From assembly GCA_001769655.1 (NCBI GenBank), contig MEPC01000002.1:97656-161655 (forward strand): a stretch of DNA of 64,000 nt, read 5' to 3'. Both the position numbers and the translations under genes were made by a program. The stretch comes from Bacteroidetes bacterium RIFCSPLOWO2_12_FULL_37_12. Lineage in GTDB: Bacteria > Bacteroidota > Bacteroidia > 2-12-FULL-37-12. This document shows, piece after piece, positions 54,406-63,388 of the stretch. The notes under the pieces are model-generated. The model did no database searches, was not told the DNA's origin, and saw only the letters and a list, made by a program, of their open reading frames with translations. Positions within the stretch are counted from its first letter, which is position 1. The number at the start of each line of letters is the position of its first letter.

Positions 54406-55080
54406 ATGAAAACTTTGAAAACAAAAACAATCATTCTGATAGCAATTTTGATATCAGGAATCACCATCAGTCAATTTATCAATACTGAAAATTATTACCA
54501 TCCCGAATTCCATGAAAAACAAAATAGCAACGTTGCGGCTTATGCCTATCCTCCTGCAGTTGGAATTTTAAGCAGTTCAAAAAATTGTTTGTCATGCCAC
54601 ATCAACAACGGTCAATGGAAAGACGATGACAAAACTATTATTGATATTGTTGACAAGGAAACAAAAAAATCTTTTCGTCAACCCGATGGAACATTTTTAA
54701 TTGAAACAAAAAGATGGGAACAAAAAACTGTGTTGACTGTAATCGGAAGAAAAAAAGAAAATGCTATCGCCGTTCCATATCGCAATGCTTGGCTTTACAT
54801 TGACCCTTCAACTATTGGTACACCCTCACTTTCAAAATTCGCTCCCGACTGGGATGTAAATCTCCCGATGTCATGCCGTTTGGTTGGAGATAAACTCCCG
54901 GGTTATGAAGACGCCGACATCACCAGCTTGCCCATGACCATTCAATCATTGAGCAACGCAAAAGATACCGAAATGCAATTACAGGTAATGCTCACCCGTG
55001 GAGAATCAGTCAAGGGCAATGCAGAAGAAGGATTAACAGGAAATTATTTTGAAAGAAAAGTTAAACTCATCGTAAAATAA
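54406..55080 (+). CDS. Exported monoheme c-type cytochrome-like protein
   Basis: This 224-residue exported protein has a signal peptide or N-anchor (TIILIAILISGITISQF). A single c-heme site is visible as CLSCH (Cys61, Cys64, His65). The rest is a beta-rich domain with no recognised family, including WEQKTVLTVIGRKK and DVNLPMSCRLVGD. A distal axial methionine could be among several in the C-terminal half. It lies 15 bases after the HMBD gene. Given the SQR-like flavoprotein, it could accept or carry electrons from sulfur oxidation, but SQR usually uses quinone, so the partner is an inference. Confidence 0.75.
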   Translation: MKTLKTKTIILIAILISGITISQFINTENYYHPEFHEKQNSNVAAYAYPPAVGILSSSKNCLSCHINNGQWKDDDKTIIDIVDKETKKSFRQPDGTFLIETKRWEQKTVLTVIGRKKENAIAVPYRNAWLYIDPSTIGTPSLSKFAPDWDVNLPMSCRLVGDKLPGYEDADITSLPMTIQSLSNAKDTEMQLQVMLTRGESVKGNAEEGLTGNYFERKVKLIVK

Positions 55081-55113
55081 TTCCACTAACAAAATCACTT
55101 TAATTAAAAAAAC

Positions 55114-55467
55114 ATGAAAATTTTAATCATCATCAACGATCCCCCTTATGGAACCGAAAAAGCATATAACGCTTTGCGTATGGCTAATCAGTTGGGAAAA
55201 GATCATTCCGAAGTTGAAATCAGGATTTTTTTAATGGCTGATGCTGTTAACTGTGCCATTGCAAACCAGATTACTCCAAATGGCTATTACAATATTGAGC
55301 GAATGATAAAATTGGCTCTTTCAAACAAAGCAAAAATCAAGATTTGTGGAAGTTGTACTGAGGCACGAGGAATTAAAAATATTAAATTGATAGATGGCAC
55401 AGAAATAAGCACGATGGCTGAATTGGCAAACTGGGTGGTTGATAGCGATAAAGTGATGACTTTCTGA
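55114..55467 (+). CDS. DsrE-family sulfur-carrier-like protein
   Basis: This 117-residue cytoplasmic protein has the DsrE/YchN fold: MKILIIINDPPYGTEKAYNALRMA, then VEIRIFLMADAVNCAI, and a cysteine loop IKICGSCTEARGI with Cys78 and Cys81, plus Cys47. Proteins of this family bind sulfur as persulfide and pass it on. The two-cysteine CxxC is at the usual active-loop position. It lies 33 bases after the cytochrome gene and fits a cytoplasmic sulfur relay alongside the periplasmic rhodanese-like protein. Confidence 0.85.
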   Translation: MKILIIINDPPYGTEKAYNALRMANQLGKDHSEVEIRIFLMADAVNCAIANQITPNGYYNIERMIKLALSNKAKIKICGSCTEARGIKNIKLIDGTEISTMAELANWVVDSDKVMTF

Positions 55468-55492
55468 AAAACTGATTTTTGTCATGTATTTT

Positions 55493-55519
55493 GACGCAAA
55501 TTATCATCATAATTGCGTC
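55493..55519. promoter_or_regulatory. Inverted repeat (GACGCAAATTAT / ATAATTGCGTC) after the DsrE gene
   Basis: Arms of 12 and 11 bases, with one base missing in the right arm, surround CATC. No T-run follows, so it is more likely an operator or attenuator than a terminator. It lies in the 155-base spacer before the unknown gene. Confidence 0.45.
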
Positions 55520-55622
55520 GCCATACGTTTGAGCCATTTTATAAATTACCTTCTACTCCCATTTTTCAGGTCGTTTACAAAATTTTTTTCCCGGCTTTGG
55601 ACAAGTCCTTGGTTTGCATTTT

Positions 55623-57437
55623 ATGCCAAAATCAGAATTACATACATTCCATATTCCTGTGATGGGATTGGGATTTACTATTGACACCCCCCTGAAAGTT
55701 GCCCGCTTCGGGATTTCATCTGTAATATCTATCGTGGAAGATAATCTTGTGGAACAGATGAGAAAATTTTATTGTGAGAAATATAATGAAGAATATATTC
55801 CAATAACACAGGATAACATCAACCGTCGTGCGTTGAGGATTACCGGCTACCTTAATCTGTTGAACCGGATTGTAAAAAAACAAATGGAAGTGTTGAAAGC
55901 AGAATCGTTTGAAGAAGGAAATGAAATTGTTAAATATTTTGAATTGCTTCCTACTGAATCCCCCATAAAAAAACAATATTTTTTAATGCTTGATACAAAT
56001 CAAATTGTGGCTAAAAAAAATCTGCAGGAGCAATTGAGAAGCAGTATTGTTGCAGGCGACATTGATGTTAATATTATGACCAAAGGGGATAAAATTAATT
56101 ATGCAAGTGACGGAACGCCACTTTCCTTAGAATATACTAACTCATCGGGAGCATTACGCGGTTTTGCGTTAAGCGATCTTTCTTCTTCTGTTATTTTTTC
56201 TGCAGGATTAAACCCTCGTCTTTATACCTATTGCGAGTCATTCCCTGATTTTTACCCCGATGAAAAAGGAGCGCTTAAAAAGAAAATTGTTTTGAAGGTC
56301 AGTGACTTTCGTTCCGCGATGGTTCAAGGGAAATTTTTTGCTAAAAAGGGATTGTGGATATCCGAGTTTCGCATCGAATCGGGGTTGAATTGCGGTGGAC
56401 ATGCATTTGCCACTGATGGTATTTTAATGGGTCCAATTCTGCATGATTTCTTAACAAAACGAAAAGAACTTAGAGATGAACTTGTAAATACTTGCATGGA
56501 TGCGTTATTAAAAACCGGAAAACAAAATTTCTTACAACCTCCTCAATTCAAAGTTACGGCACAAGGGGGTATTGGAACTGCAAACGAAAATAGTTTTCTT
56601 TTCGACCATTACCAGGTGGACGGCACGGGGTGGGCAAGTCCTTTTCTTCTGGTACCTGAAGTAACTAATGTAGATGAGGAAACATTGAATAAATTAAGTA
56701 CAGCCCGAAAAGAAGATTATTATCTGAGCCAGGCATCACCATTGGGAGTGCCATTTCATAATTTTAGAAATAGTTCATCGGATATTCTACGAAAAGAGAG
56801 AATTGAAAAAGGAAGACCCGGTAGCCCTTGTTATAAAAAGTTTATGGCATTCAATACAGAATTTACAAAAGATACAATCTGTACGGCTTCCCGCGAATAC
56901 CAAAATCTGAAAATAAAGGAAATTAATGAAAAAAATCTTTCTCACGAATCCTATGAGAATGAAATTCAGAATGTGGGATTAAAAGAGTGTCTTTGTGAAG
57001 GGTTAGCCGCGGGTGCGTTACTAAAAAATAATATTACACCCTTACATGATTTGAATGCCGTAGCTGTTTGCCCGGGACCTAACCTGGCTTATTTCTCAGG
57101 AATTTTTTCGTTGAGGGAAATGGTGGATCATATTTATGGCAGAAAAAATATTCTTAATTCTGAAAAACGTTCTAATATGTTTGTCAACGAACTTGTTTTA
57201 TACATTGAACAATGGAAAGCCGAATTTAGTAAGAACGTTCATGAAATAACTGAAAAACAAACCAAACGCCTGTCAGAATTTAAAAACAATATGCTGGAAG
57301 GCATTGCGTATTATAAAAACCTGATTCCTACCATGAAACTCGAAACGGATGATTATTTGAATAATTTCAAAAATGAACTTTGTTATTTTGAGGCACTGAT
57401 ATTAGGTATTCCTATTCCGGTTCCGGTGGCAGTGTAA
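55623..57437 (+). CDS. Uncharacterised Cys-containing protein, possible FMN TIM-barrel (nitronate monooxygenase-like)
   Basis: This 604-residue cytoplasmic protein is unlike any family I can name with confidence. Three features suggest a distant FMN-binding TIM barrel: an N-terminal IPVMGLGFTIDTPLKVA, then GLNCGGHAFATDG (Cys257, Gly258, Gly259, His260) where nitronate monooxygenases have an AGGH motif with the catalytic histidine, and VTAQGGIGTANE (Gly315-Gly316) followed by DGTGWASPFLLVPE, which resembles their phosphate-binding GGI segment and G-T-x-F-L-x-x-P-E strand. It is nearly twice the usual length, with an extra helical C-terminal third and further cysteines (CYKKF, TICTAS, ECLCEG, AVCPGP). 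A TTG at 55614 is in frame; the ATG at 55623 is used. It follows the sulfur operon on the same strand. Confidence 0.65.
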   Translation: MPKSELHTFHIPVMGLGFTIDTPLKVARFGISSVISIVEDNLVEQMRKFYCEKYNEEYIPITQDNINRRALRITGYLNLLNRIVKKQMEVLKAESFEEGNEIVKYFELLPTESPIKKQYFLMLDTNQIVAKKNLQEQLRSSIVAGDIDVNIMTKGDKINYASDGTPLSLEYTNSSGALRGFALSDLSSSVIFSAGLNPRLYTYCESFPDFYPDEKGALKKKIVLKVSDFRSAMVQGKFFAKKGLWISEFRIESGLNCGGHAFATDGILMGPILHDFLTKRKELRDELVNTCMDALLKTGKQNFLQPPQFKVTAQGGIGTANENSFLFDHYQVDGTGWASPFLLVPEVTNVDEETLNKLSTARKEDYYLSQASPLGVPFHNFRNSSSDILRKERIEKGRPGSPCYKKFMAFNTEFTKDTICTASREYQNLKIKEINEKNLSHESYENEIQNVGLKECLCEGLAAGALLKNNITPLHDLNAVAVCPGPNLAYFSGIFSLREMVDHIYGRKNILNSEKRSNMFVNELVLYIEQWKAEFSKNVHEITEKQTKRLSEFKNNMLEGIAYYKNLIPTMKLETDDYLNNFKNELCYFEALILGIPIPVPVAV

Positions 57438-57520
57438 TAAAGTTCTTTTACATGTTTTTATATTTTCAAAAAATAGTTGTATCAAGTACAACTTCCCTTT
57501 TTTCAATAAAATATTTTCAG

Positions 57521-58717
57521 ATGAAAAAAAATAATTTTCACATTGCGTTAAGTATTACAGCACTTATAACCTTCTCTGCAATATCGTTTGAAGTATCTGT
57601 TGCTCAGGTTAAGGATACACTTTCTAAAACCAATGAATCTAATAATCTCTTGGAAATGGGACTGGAAGATTTATTGGATATAAAGGTCATAACAGGAGAA
57701 AAAGGTGGTTTTGGGAAGCAATTGGAGGAATTACAATTTAATACGTATTTACATGGATATGCGGCAGGTTGGTTTAGATCGAATGATTTAAATAGAAGGA
57801 AAAAATCAAAAACCTATAGTTTGCAGTATTTTAATCCGATTTTAGGTGTTAATGTGCATGATAAAGTAGTTGCCGAAGTAATGCTTGAGTATGAGCATGG
57901 GGGTGGAGAAATGGGTATAAGATATGGAATTATTGATTATTCTCCTTTCAAATTTGTTACACTACGGATAGGTAAATTTTTAATGCCAATCGGTAAGTTC
58001 AATGAATATTATTATCCAGAATATATCAATTTATTAAACGACAGGCCCATATCTCATTGGCAAATAATACCTTCCGTATGGTCAGAAATTGGAGCACAAT
58101 TAAGGGGCAATTTTTCTCTCACTAAAAAAGTCCTCGTCAATTATTCATTGTTTGTGGTGAACGGATTGGAACAAAAAGATGGTAAATATGGAAGTGATAT
58201 CAGAAATATGCGTGACAATTTTCGGGATTATAATAATGACAAAAAATCTTTTGGAGGAAGAATTGGAATACTGCCGGTTGCAATAATTGAGACAGGAGTA
58301 TCTTATTACTATGGAACATACTCTACTGATGGCAAAGAAAATCTATCTTTGGTATGCATTGATGCAGAATGCAAGACAAGTAAATTTACATTTCGCGGTG
58401 AATATGTAGATGCCATTGAAGATACAGCATCGGGAAGTATTAATAAGAACGGATTTTTCATAGAATCTGCTTACCGCTTGAATCTATATTTAGAGCCGGT
58501 AGTAAGGTACGATCAGGCAAACCTGCCCAATGTAACTGGATTTGACAAAATTAAAAATACAGAGACCATTCAAAGAATGACAACCGGTTTGATAATATTC
58601 CCGGAACCTAAGAAGGTTTCCCGGTTTAGTTTTAAAATAAATTACAGTATAGTTTTAAATGATGGAAATGGAAGTTCAGCCAATGAATTTATTTTACAAT
58701 GTGCTATTGGCTTTTAA
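57521..58717 (+). CDS. Porin-like outer-membrane beta-barrel protein
   Basis: This is a protein of about 398 residues with a signal peptide ending in FEVSVAQ. The mature N-terminus has LLEMGLEDLLDIKVITGE, like the plug-type opening of some barrels, then alternating beta-strands (VVAEVMLEYEHGG, FVTLRIGKFLMPIGKFNEYYYPE, VNYSLFVVNGLEQKDG) typical of a porin of the phosphate-selective OprP/OprO kind. An upstream in-frame ATG at 57452 adds 23 residues before the signal peptide, so the ATG at 57521 is chosen. It follows the unknown protein gene by 83 bases and may be the outer-membrane entry for the same pathway, but this is not shown. Confidence 0.78.
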   Translation: MKKNNFHIALSITALITFSAISFEVSVAQVKDTLSKTNESNNLLEMGLEDLLDIKVITGEKGGFGKQLEELQFNTYLHGYAAGWFRSNDLNRRKKSKTYSLQYFNPILGVNVHDKVVAEVMLEYEHGGGEMGIRYGIIDYSPFKFVTLRIGKFLMPIGKFNEYYYPEYINLLNDRPISHWQIIPSVWSEIGAQLRGNFSLTKKVLVNYSLFVVNGLEQKDGKYGSDIRNMRDNFRDYNNDKKSFGGRIGILPVAIIETGVSYYYGTYSTDGKENLSLVCIDAECKTSKFTFRGEYVDAIEDTASGSINKNGFFIESAYRLNLYLEPVVRYDQANLPNVTGFDKIKNTETIQRMTTGLIIFPEPKKVSRFSFKINYSIVLNDGNGSSANEFILQCAIGF

Positions 58718-58747
58718 TTTTTTTATGAAACAACTATCCAATTGCTT

Positions 58748-60664
58748 ATGATTACTCTGAAAAATACAAAACCTTTTTGGATTGCTATCTTTGTTTTGTT
58801 AAATTCATTTAACATTGTTGCTCAACCATCTGATAAGTACAAAATAGAAGCCATGTTCCTTTACAATTTTACCAAATATGTTGAATGGAAAAACCAAAGT
58901 CAATGGGATACTTTCCAGATTGGGATACTGGGCAATGACACTTCGATGTTAAATGCCATCAATTGGATGGCAGAAACTAAAACTGCAAAAGGAAAGCCCA
59001 TAGTACCTATGCTTTACAAAAATCCTGAAAGCATTAAAAGTCCACAAATGTTATATGTGGACAAAAACAGCAATTTTGAAATGCAGGAAATACTCAGTGC
59101 CATAAAAGGAAAAAATATTTTACTCACTAGCAGTAATTACGAATTCAACACATCCATGATAAATTTTATCGTTGTAAAAGATAAATTAAAATATGAACTG
59201 GTGGAGAAAAGAATAATTGATGAAGGATTTACCATAAAACCCGAATTAATTAATTTGTCAGTGAAATCATCAAACGACTGGAAAAATCTTTTTTTAGAAA
59301 CCGAAAAATTACTTGAAACCGAAAAAGACAAAGTAGTGTCACAAAAGGATGAAATCAATAAGCAAAAAGCAATTATTGAGAAACAAAATGATGACATTAT
59401 GATTCAATATTCTAAAATAGAATTAATGAAAAAAGAATTTTCAAATCTTGTTTTTAAAGCAAAAAACCAACAAGATATATTAGATAAAAAAACTCAAATT
59501 CTTTCCAAACAGGAACGTGAAATTGTTATACAAAAAAGTGAAATAGTTAACCAAAAAGATGCAATTGAAAGACAGCGTCAGATATTAATGGGGCAACAGG
59601 ATAAGATTCAATTTCAACAAAATCAAATTACCAAGCAGGAGTCAACACTACAGTATCAACTTATAACTATAGAAAGCCAAAGAATTGTATTGTATTCTTT
59701 TATTCTTGTAATTTTTTTGATATCAGCAGTAATATTTTTAATTTATAGAGGATATATAAATAAGAAAAAAACAAACAAACAATTGGAAGAGAATAATAAA
59801 GCGATTACGAAGCAAAAACAACTTCTTGAAGAGAAAAATAAAGAAATGCTTGAAAGCATTCATTATGCGCGTCTTATACAGGAAGCCATTTTACCGAAAC
59901 ATTCGGAAATAAAGGAGCATTTCCCGGAAATATTTATTTTATATAAACCGAAAGATATTGTAAGTGGAGATTTTTACTGGTTTGCTTTGAAAGGTGAAAG
60001 ATCCATCATTGCCGCTTGCGATTGTACAGGTCATGGTGTACCAGGTGCATTTGTAAGTATGGTAGGTAATGATCTCCTAAATCAAATAATAATTGAAAGG
60101 AATATTGATAATCCTTCAGAAATTTTAAAGAAACTGCACGACGGCATTGTATATGCACTGGGTCATAAAACTAAAGATACCCCCCTCTCAGATTCTATAA
60201 GGGATGGAATGGATATCGCCTTATGCACTATTGATATGAATAAAAATGAAATAATGTTTTCTGGAGCCATTAGACCAATGTGGTTAATTACAAAGAATGG
60301 AGCACAACATTCGGCAGAATTCAAAAGGACAGTAGAAGGTGATTATGAACTTGTAGAAATTGCGGGAGATCGTTTTGGTATAGGAGGAGCTCAAATAAGA
60401 GTTGACCCCACTTATACTACTCATAAAATAGCTGTTCAAAGCGGGGATACATTTTATATGTTTTCAGACGGTTATACTGACCAATTTGGCGGCAAAGGAG
60501 AAAGAGATAAAAAGTTCAGTAAAAAAAGATTGCTCAAATTGCTGTTAAGTATTCAACATTTAAACATGGATGAGCAAAGAGAAAAATTGGATATGGAATT
60601 TGTAAACTGGCGTGGTAAATATGAACAAACAGATGATATTTGTGTCATTGGAATAAGAATTTAA
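58748..60664 (+). CDS. YfiR-like (DUF4154) - coiled-coil - SpoIIE phosphatase membrane protein
   Basis: This 638-residue signalling protein spans the membrane once. After a signal peptide (residues 1-26), a DUF4154/YfiR-type periplasmic domain (about 30-170) opens YKIEAMFLYNFTKYVEW and includes FQIGILGNDTSM. A long coiled coil (about 190-315) leads to a membrane helix near 316-336. The cytoplasmic part is a PP2C-type SpoIIE phosphatase: SIHYARLIQEAILP, KPKDIVSGDFYW, CDCTGHGVPGAFVSM, FYMFSDGYTDQFGG and QTDDICVIGI carry the metal aspartates. It probably dephosphorylates an anti-anti-sigma factor in response to a periplasmic cue. A TTG at 58742 is in frame, but the ATG at 58748 is preferred. It follows the porin gene by 30 bases. 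Confidence 0.88.
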   Translation: MITLKNTKPFWIAIFVLLNSFNIVAQPSDKYKIEAMFLYNFTKYVEWKNQSQWDTFQIGILGNDTSMLNAINWMAETKTAKGKPIVPMLYKNPESIKSPQMLYVDKNSNFEMQEILSAIKGKNILLTSSNYEFNTSMINFIVVKDKLKYELVEKRIIDEGFTIKPELINLSVKSSNDWKNLFLETEKLLETEKDKVVSQKDEINKQKAIIEKQNDDIMIQYSKIELMKKEFSNLVFKAKNQQDILDKKTQILSKQEREIVIQKSEIVNQKDAIERQRQILMGQQDKIQFQQNQITKQESTLQYQLITIESQRIVLYSFILVIFLISAVIFLIYRGYINKKKTNKQLEENNKAITKQKQLLEEKNKEMLESIHYARLIQEAILPKHSEIKEHFPEIFILYKPKDIVSGDFYWFALKGERSIIAACDCTGHGVPGAFVSMVGNDLLNQIIIERNIDNPSEILKKLHDGIVYALGHKTKDTPLSDSIRDGMDIALCTIDMNKNEIMFSGAIRPMWLITKNGAQHSAEFKRTVEGDYELVEIAGDRFGIGGAQIRVDPTYTTHKIAVQSGDTFYMFSDGYTDQFGGKGERDKKFSKKRLLKLLLSIQHLNMDEQREKLDMEFVNWRGKYEQTDDICVIGIRI

Positions 60665-60753
60665 TGGTACTCAATAATTATTGAAATACATTTTACTATG
60701 AAATTCTACGATGTGAAGTTATTTTGAAAATCCGTGTTCAATAATTAAAAAAA

Positions 60754-60783
60754 TTGAGTAGTAAACAATATTTAGTATATTTG
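60754..60783 (+). promoter_or_regulatory. Promoter (TTG-N19-TATATTTG) for the small secreted protein gene
   Basis: TTG at 60754-60756 and TATATTTG at 60776-60783 fit the phylum's consensus. The leader to the ATG at 60901 is about 110 bases with a T-run and an A-rich stretch but no recognised fold. Confidence 0.55.
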
Positions 60784-60900
60784 TGATGTGTTGTATTGAA
60801 TAACTTCTGATTTTAAGGAGCTAATCATTTACACCCGAAAGAATTTGTAGAATTTTAAAAATTAGATTTTTTTTTACAATTTATTATTAACCATAAAATC

Positions 60901-61266
60901 ATGAAAACACTTTACACAATAGCATTTACCTGCTTGATGGTTTTTTTTGCGATTACTTCCTATTCCCAAAACTCTCAACCTGTTCCTGCAAATGTCACCT
61001 TAAAATATCTTCCCAGAGAAGCTATTTCCGACACCTATCTCGATGAGAATGGAAACCGGAATACAGTTTGGAACACACGGGAAGATGCAATTAATTACAT
61101 TAAGGTAAAATGCGAAGAGGCAAAAAAAGCCAGCGTAACTTCAGCTCCTGACAACAAACTAATCCCAACTACTGTTTACTTATGGAAGAGTAGGAGTGAA
61201 GAACCCAATGGCACCCGCTCAGAAGTTGTAAAGTACGATGTGAAAAATATGCAGGAGATGAAATAA
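60901..61266 (+). CDS. Small secreted hypothetical protein
   Basis: This 121-residue protein has a signal peptide (FTCLMVFFAITSYSQ) and a mature part of about 100 residues with no family I recognise. The segment DTYLDENGNRNTVWNTREDAINYIK is acidic and polar; a single cysteine remains after cleavage. The strong promoter and short length suggest an abundant periplasmic or surface protein. It stands alone; the spacer that follows is a heptamer array. Confidence 0.7.
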   Translation: MKTLYTIAFTCLMVFFAITSYSQNSQPVPANVTLKYLPREAISDTYLDENGNRNTVWNTREDAINYIKVKCEEAKKASVTSAPDNKLIPTTVYLWKSRSEEPNGTRSEVVKYDVKNMQEMK

Positions 61267-61278
61267 TTAGCGATTAGC

Positions 61279-61318
61279 AACATCCAACATCCAACATCCA
61301 ACATCAAATATCCAATAC
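61279..61318. repeat. 7-bp tandem array (ATCCAAC)
   Basis: About five copies of AACATCC and variants sit between the small secreted gene and the convergent PKD/T9SS gene. They belong with the arrays at 38111 and 48584. Confidence 0.85.
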
Positions 61319-61345
61319 CAATCGTCCTAAAATCAAATCACCCCC

Positions 61346-63166
61346 CTAATTCACCATAATCTTAACATCTCTCTTCCCATCCCCAACCCTCAGCAAATAA
61401 ACCCCTTTGGGTAAATCTTTTTTACTAATTCTGAATTTCCCGTTCTCCGATTTTCCAACCCTTATTTTTCTTCCGAATAAATCAAATAATGTAAATATAT
61501 GGGGAGATTTATTATTTATTTCATTTATAATTATTTCATTTATAATTATTTCATTATCAGATTGATATATGCTAATAAATGAAGCATTAGAATAATCATT
61601 TTCTTTTATTCCAACCTCTTGCATTGCAACTGCTTCTCTGGTAACAGTATCACTTCCACATTCATTTGTAACAATCAACGTAACTTTAAAAGTATCTATA
61701 AAAAAAGGATCGAGTTCGTACTGGTGTATAGGGTTTACTTCAACGCTGAAAGTACTATCTCCAAATGTCCAATAGTATGAAGTTGCTTGTACTGAGGAAT
61801 CAGTGAAATAAACATTTCGGTTCCAGTCATTATAAAACCCAAACCATGCAGTGGGAGGGATGCAAGTAAAAGAACCTACCGTGAGTTCCATGGTAGCTGT
61901 ATCCACTCCGCACTCATTGCCTAAATATAACATTACCTTGTAGGTTCCTGTGTCAGCATACTGATGTATTGGATTTGCTAAAGTACTTGAAGTCCCATCT
62001 CCGAAATCCCATAAATAGGTGGTTGCTCTGGTAGAAGAGTCAGTAAAGGTTGCCTTTGATGTAACGCTGTCTAATGTGATGTTAAAATTGGCTTTTGGCG
62101 GCAAACAGAGTTTTGCCAAATGATTTATAGTGTCAATCCCTGCACCATTTCTGTTAAAATTCCCGGCTATATAAAGTTCGTTATTGTAAACCTGCATGCA
62201 ATAAACCGCATCGTTTGTACCCCCTGCAACCTCCACCCATTTTCCATTATCCCACCGGGCAATATTCCTAACCGTATCTGTTCCGGAAAGTGAAAAATTT
62301 CCTCCTATATATAGCTCATTATCAATAGTTGCAAAGCACCATACCGTACCATTTACTCCAGCACCAAGTGAATCCCAGGATGTGCCATTCCAGACCGCAA
62401 TATTTTTTGCATTTTTTCCACCTGCCTGTGTGAAACCACCTCCAACGTATAATTTAGTGTTAAAAGAAAATAATGAACTAACAGAACTGCTTGGACTATT
62501 AATGCCATTGGATAATGCAGACCAACTTGAGCCGCTGAATTTGGCAATATTATTTACACCGGTCACACCACCTGCATCCACGAATTTACCGGCTATATAA
62601 AGATTATTATTGTAAACTGTTAAAGCACTTACATTTCCATCAAAATCAACCCCAGTTCCCGGGACGACCGCCCATTGTGTCCCACTCCATTTTGAAATAT
62701 GGTTGGTAGGATTTCCGCTGGCAGAAATAAATTCACCGCCTATATAAACACTGTTTTGGAAAATTGCTATGGAAAGAACTCCTTGCCATTCAAAAGTGCC
62801 GGTTCCAAGCGTTTTCCATTGAGTGCCCGTCCATTTAGCAATATTACTTGCATTTAAACCACCGGCCACTGAATAATAACCCCCCACATATAACTCATTC
62901 TGAAAAACAGCAAATGAATTCACGGAGCCATCAGTCCCTGAGGTAATTGCATTCCAAGTATTCCCATCCCACTTGGCAATGGTATTAGCTTGAATTGCTC
63001 CAGCATTTGAGAATGAACCCCCCAGATAAAGTTCATTATTGAATACTTCCATATCATAAATAGCTCCTGAAACACCACTGCTAACCGGAAGCCAGCGTTG
63101 AGAGTAGGAATAACTTATAGATAAGAATAATAAGTAGATTTCAAAGATTAATAATTTTGGTTTCAT
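61346..63166 (-). CDS. Secreted propeller protein with PKD domains and T9SS type A signal
   Basis: This 606-residue secreted protein has a signal peptide (SISYSYSQ), then a propeller-like region of about seven repeats near 45 residues each (for example GAIYDMEVFNNELYLGGSFSNAG and NIAKWDGNTW), then two PKD domains (YLWDFGDGTSSTLANPIHQY and YYWTFGDSTFSVEVNPIHQY), and a type A T9SS signal ending GVYLLRVGDGKRDVKIMVN. Just before the signal, the DNA carries a 15-base tandem duplication (61516-61555) that repeats the residues NEIII. It probably sits on the cell surface and binds glycans or proteins. Confidence 0.88.
   Translation of the reverse strand: MKPKLLIFEIYLLFLSISYSYSQRWLPVSSGVSGAIYDMEVFNNELYLGGSFSNAGAIQANTIAKWDGNTWNAITSGTDGSVNSFAVFQNELYVGGYYSVAGGLNASNIAKWTGTQWKTLGTGTFEWQGVLSIAIFQNSVYIGGEFISASGNPTNHISKWSGTQWAVVPGTGVDFDGNVSALTVYNNNLYIAGKFVDAGGVTGVNNIAKFSGSSWSALSNGINSPSSSVSSLFSFNTKLYVGGGFTQAGGKNAKNIAVWNGTSWDSLGAGVNGTVWCFATIDNELYIGGNFSLSGTDTVRNIARWDNGKWVEVAGGTNDAVYCMQVYNNELYIAGNFNRNGAGIDTINHLAKLCLPPKANFNITLDSVTSKATFTDSSTRATTYLWDFGDGTSSTLANPIHQYADTGTYKVMLYLGNECGVDTATMELTVGSFTCIPPTAWFGFYNDWNRNVYFTDSSVQATSYYWTFGDSTFSVEVNPIHQYELDPFFIDTFKVTLIVTNECGSDTVTREAVAMQEVGIKENDYSNASFISIYQSDNEIIINEIIINEINNKSPHIFTLFDLFGRKIRVGKSENGKFRISKKDLPKGVYLLRVGDGKRDVKIMVN
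61516..61555. repeat. In-frame 15-bp tandem repeat inside the PKD/T9SS gene
   Basis: ATTTCATTTATAATT occurs twice in full and a third time in part, giving an extra NEIII five-residue unit. It lies in the linker before the sorting domain, so length change there is likely tolerated. Confidence 0.8.
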
Positions 63167-63388
63167 AATTTATTGATTAGGTTTAACAAATCTTTAACCC
63201 CTACCGCACTTTCTCGCTCAATCCGCCGCTGGTGGATTGCCGTATTTTGAAAAGGGGCTAAGTTGAGGTCTTTACAGAAAATATTAACTCGCAAAGGTAG
63301 GCAAAATAAATTTTTTTATTTTGATAATTATTAATACATTTGGGGTTTCGAATTAATAAAATATGGTACAGAGCAACCTTGTAAACAT

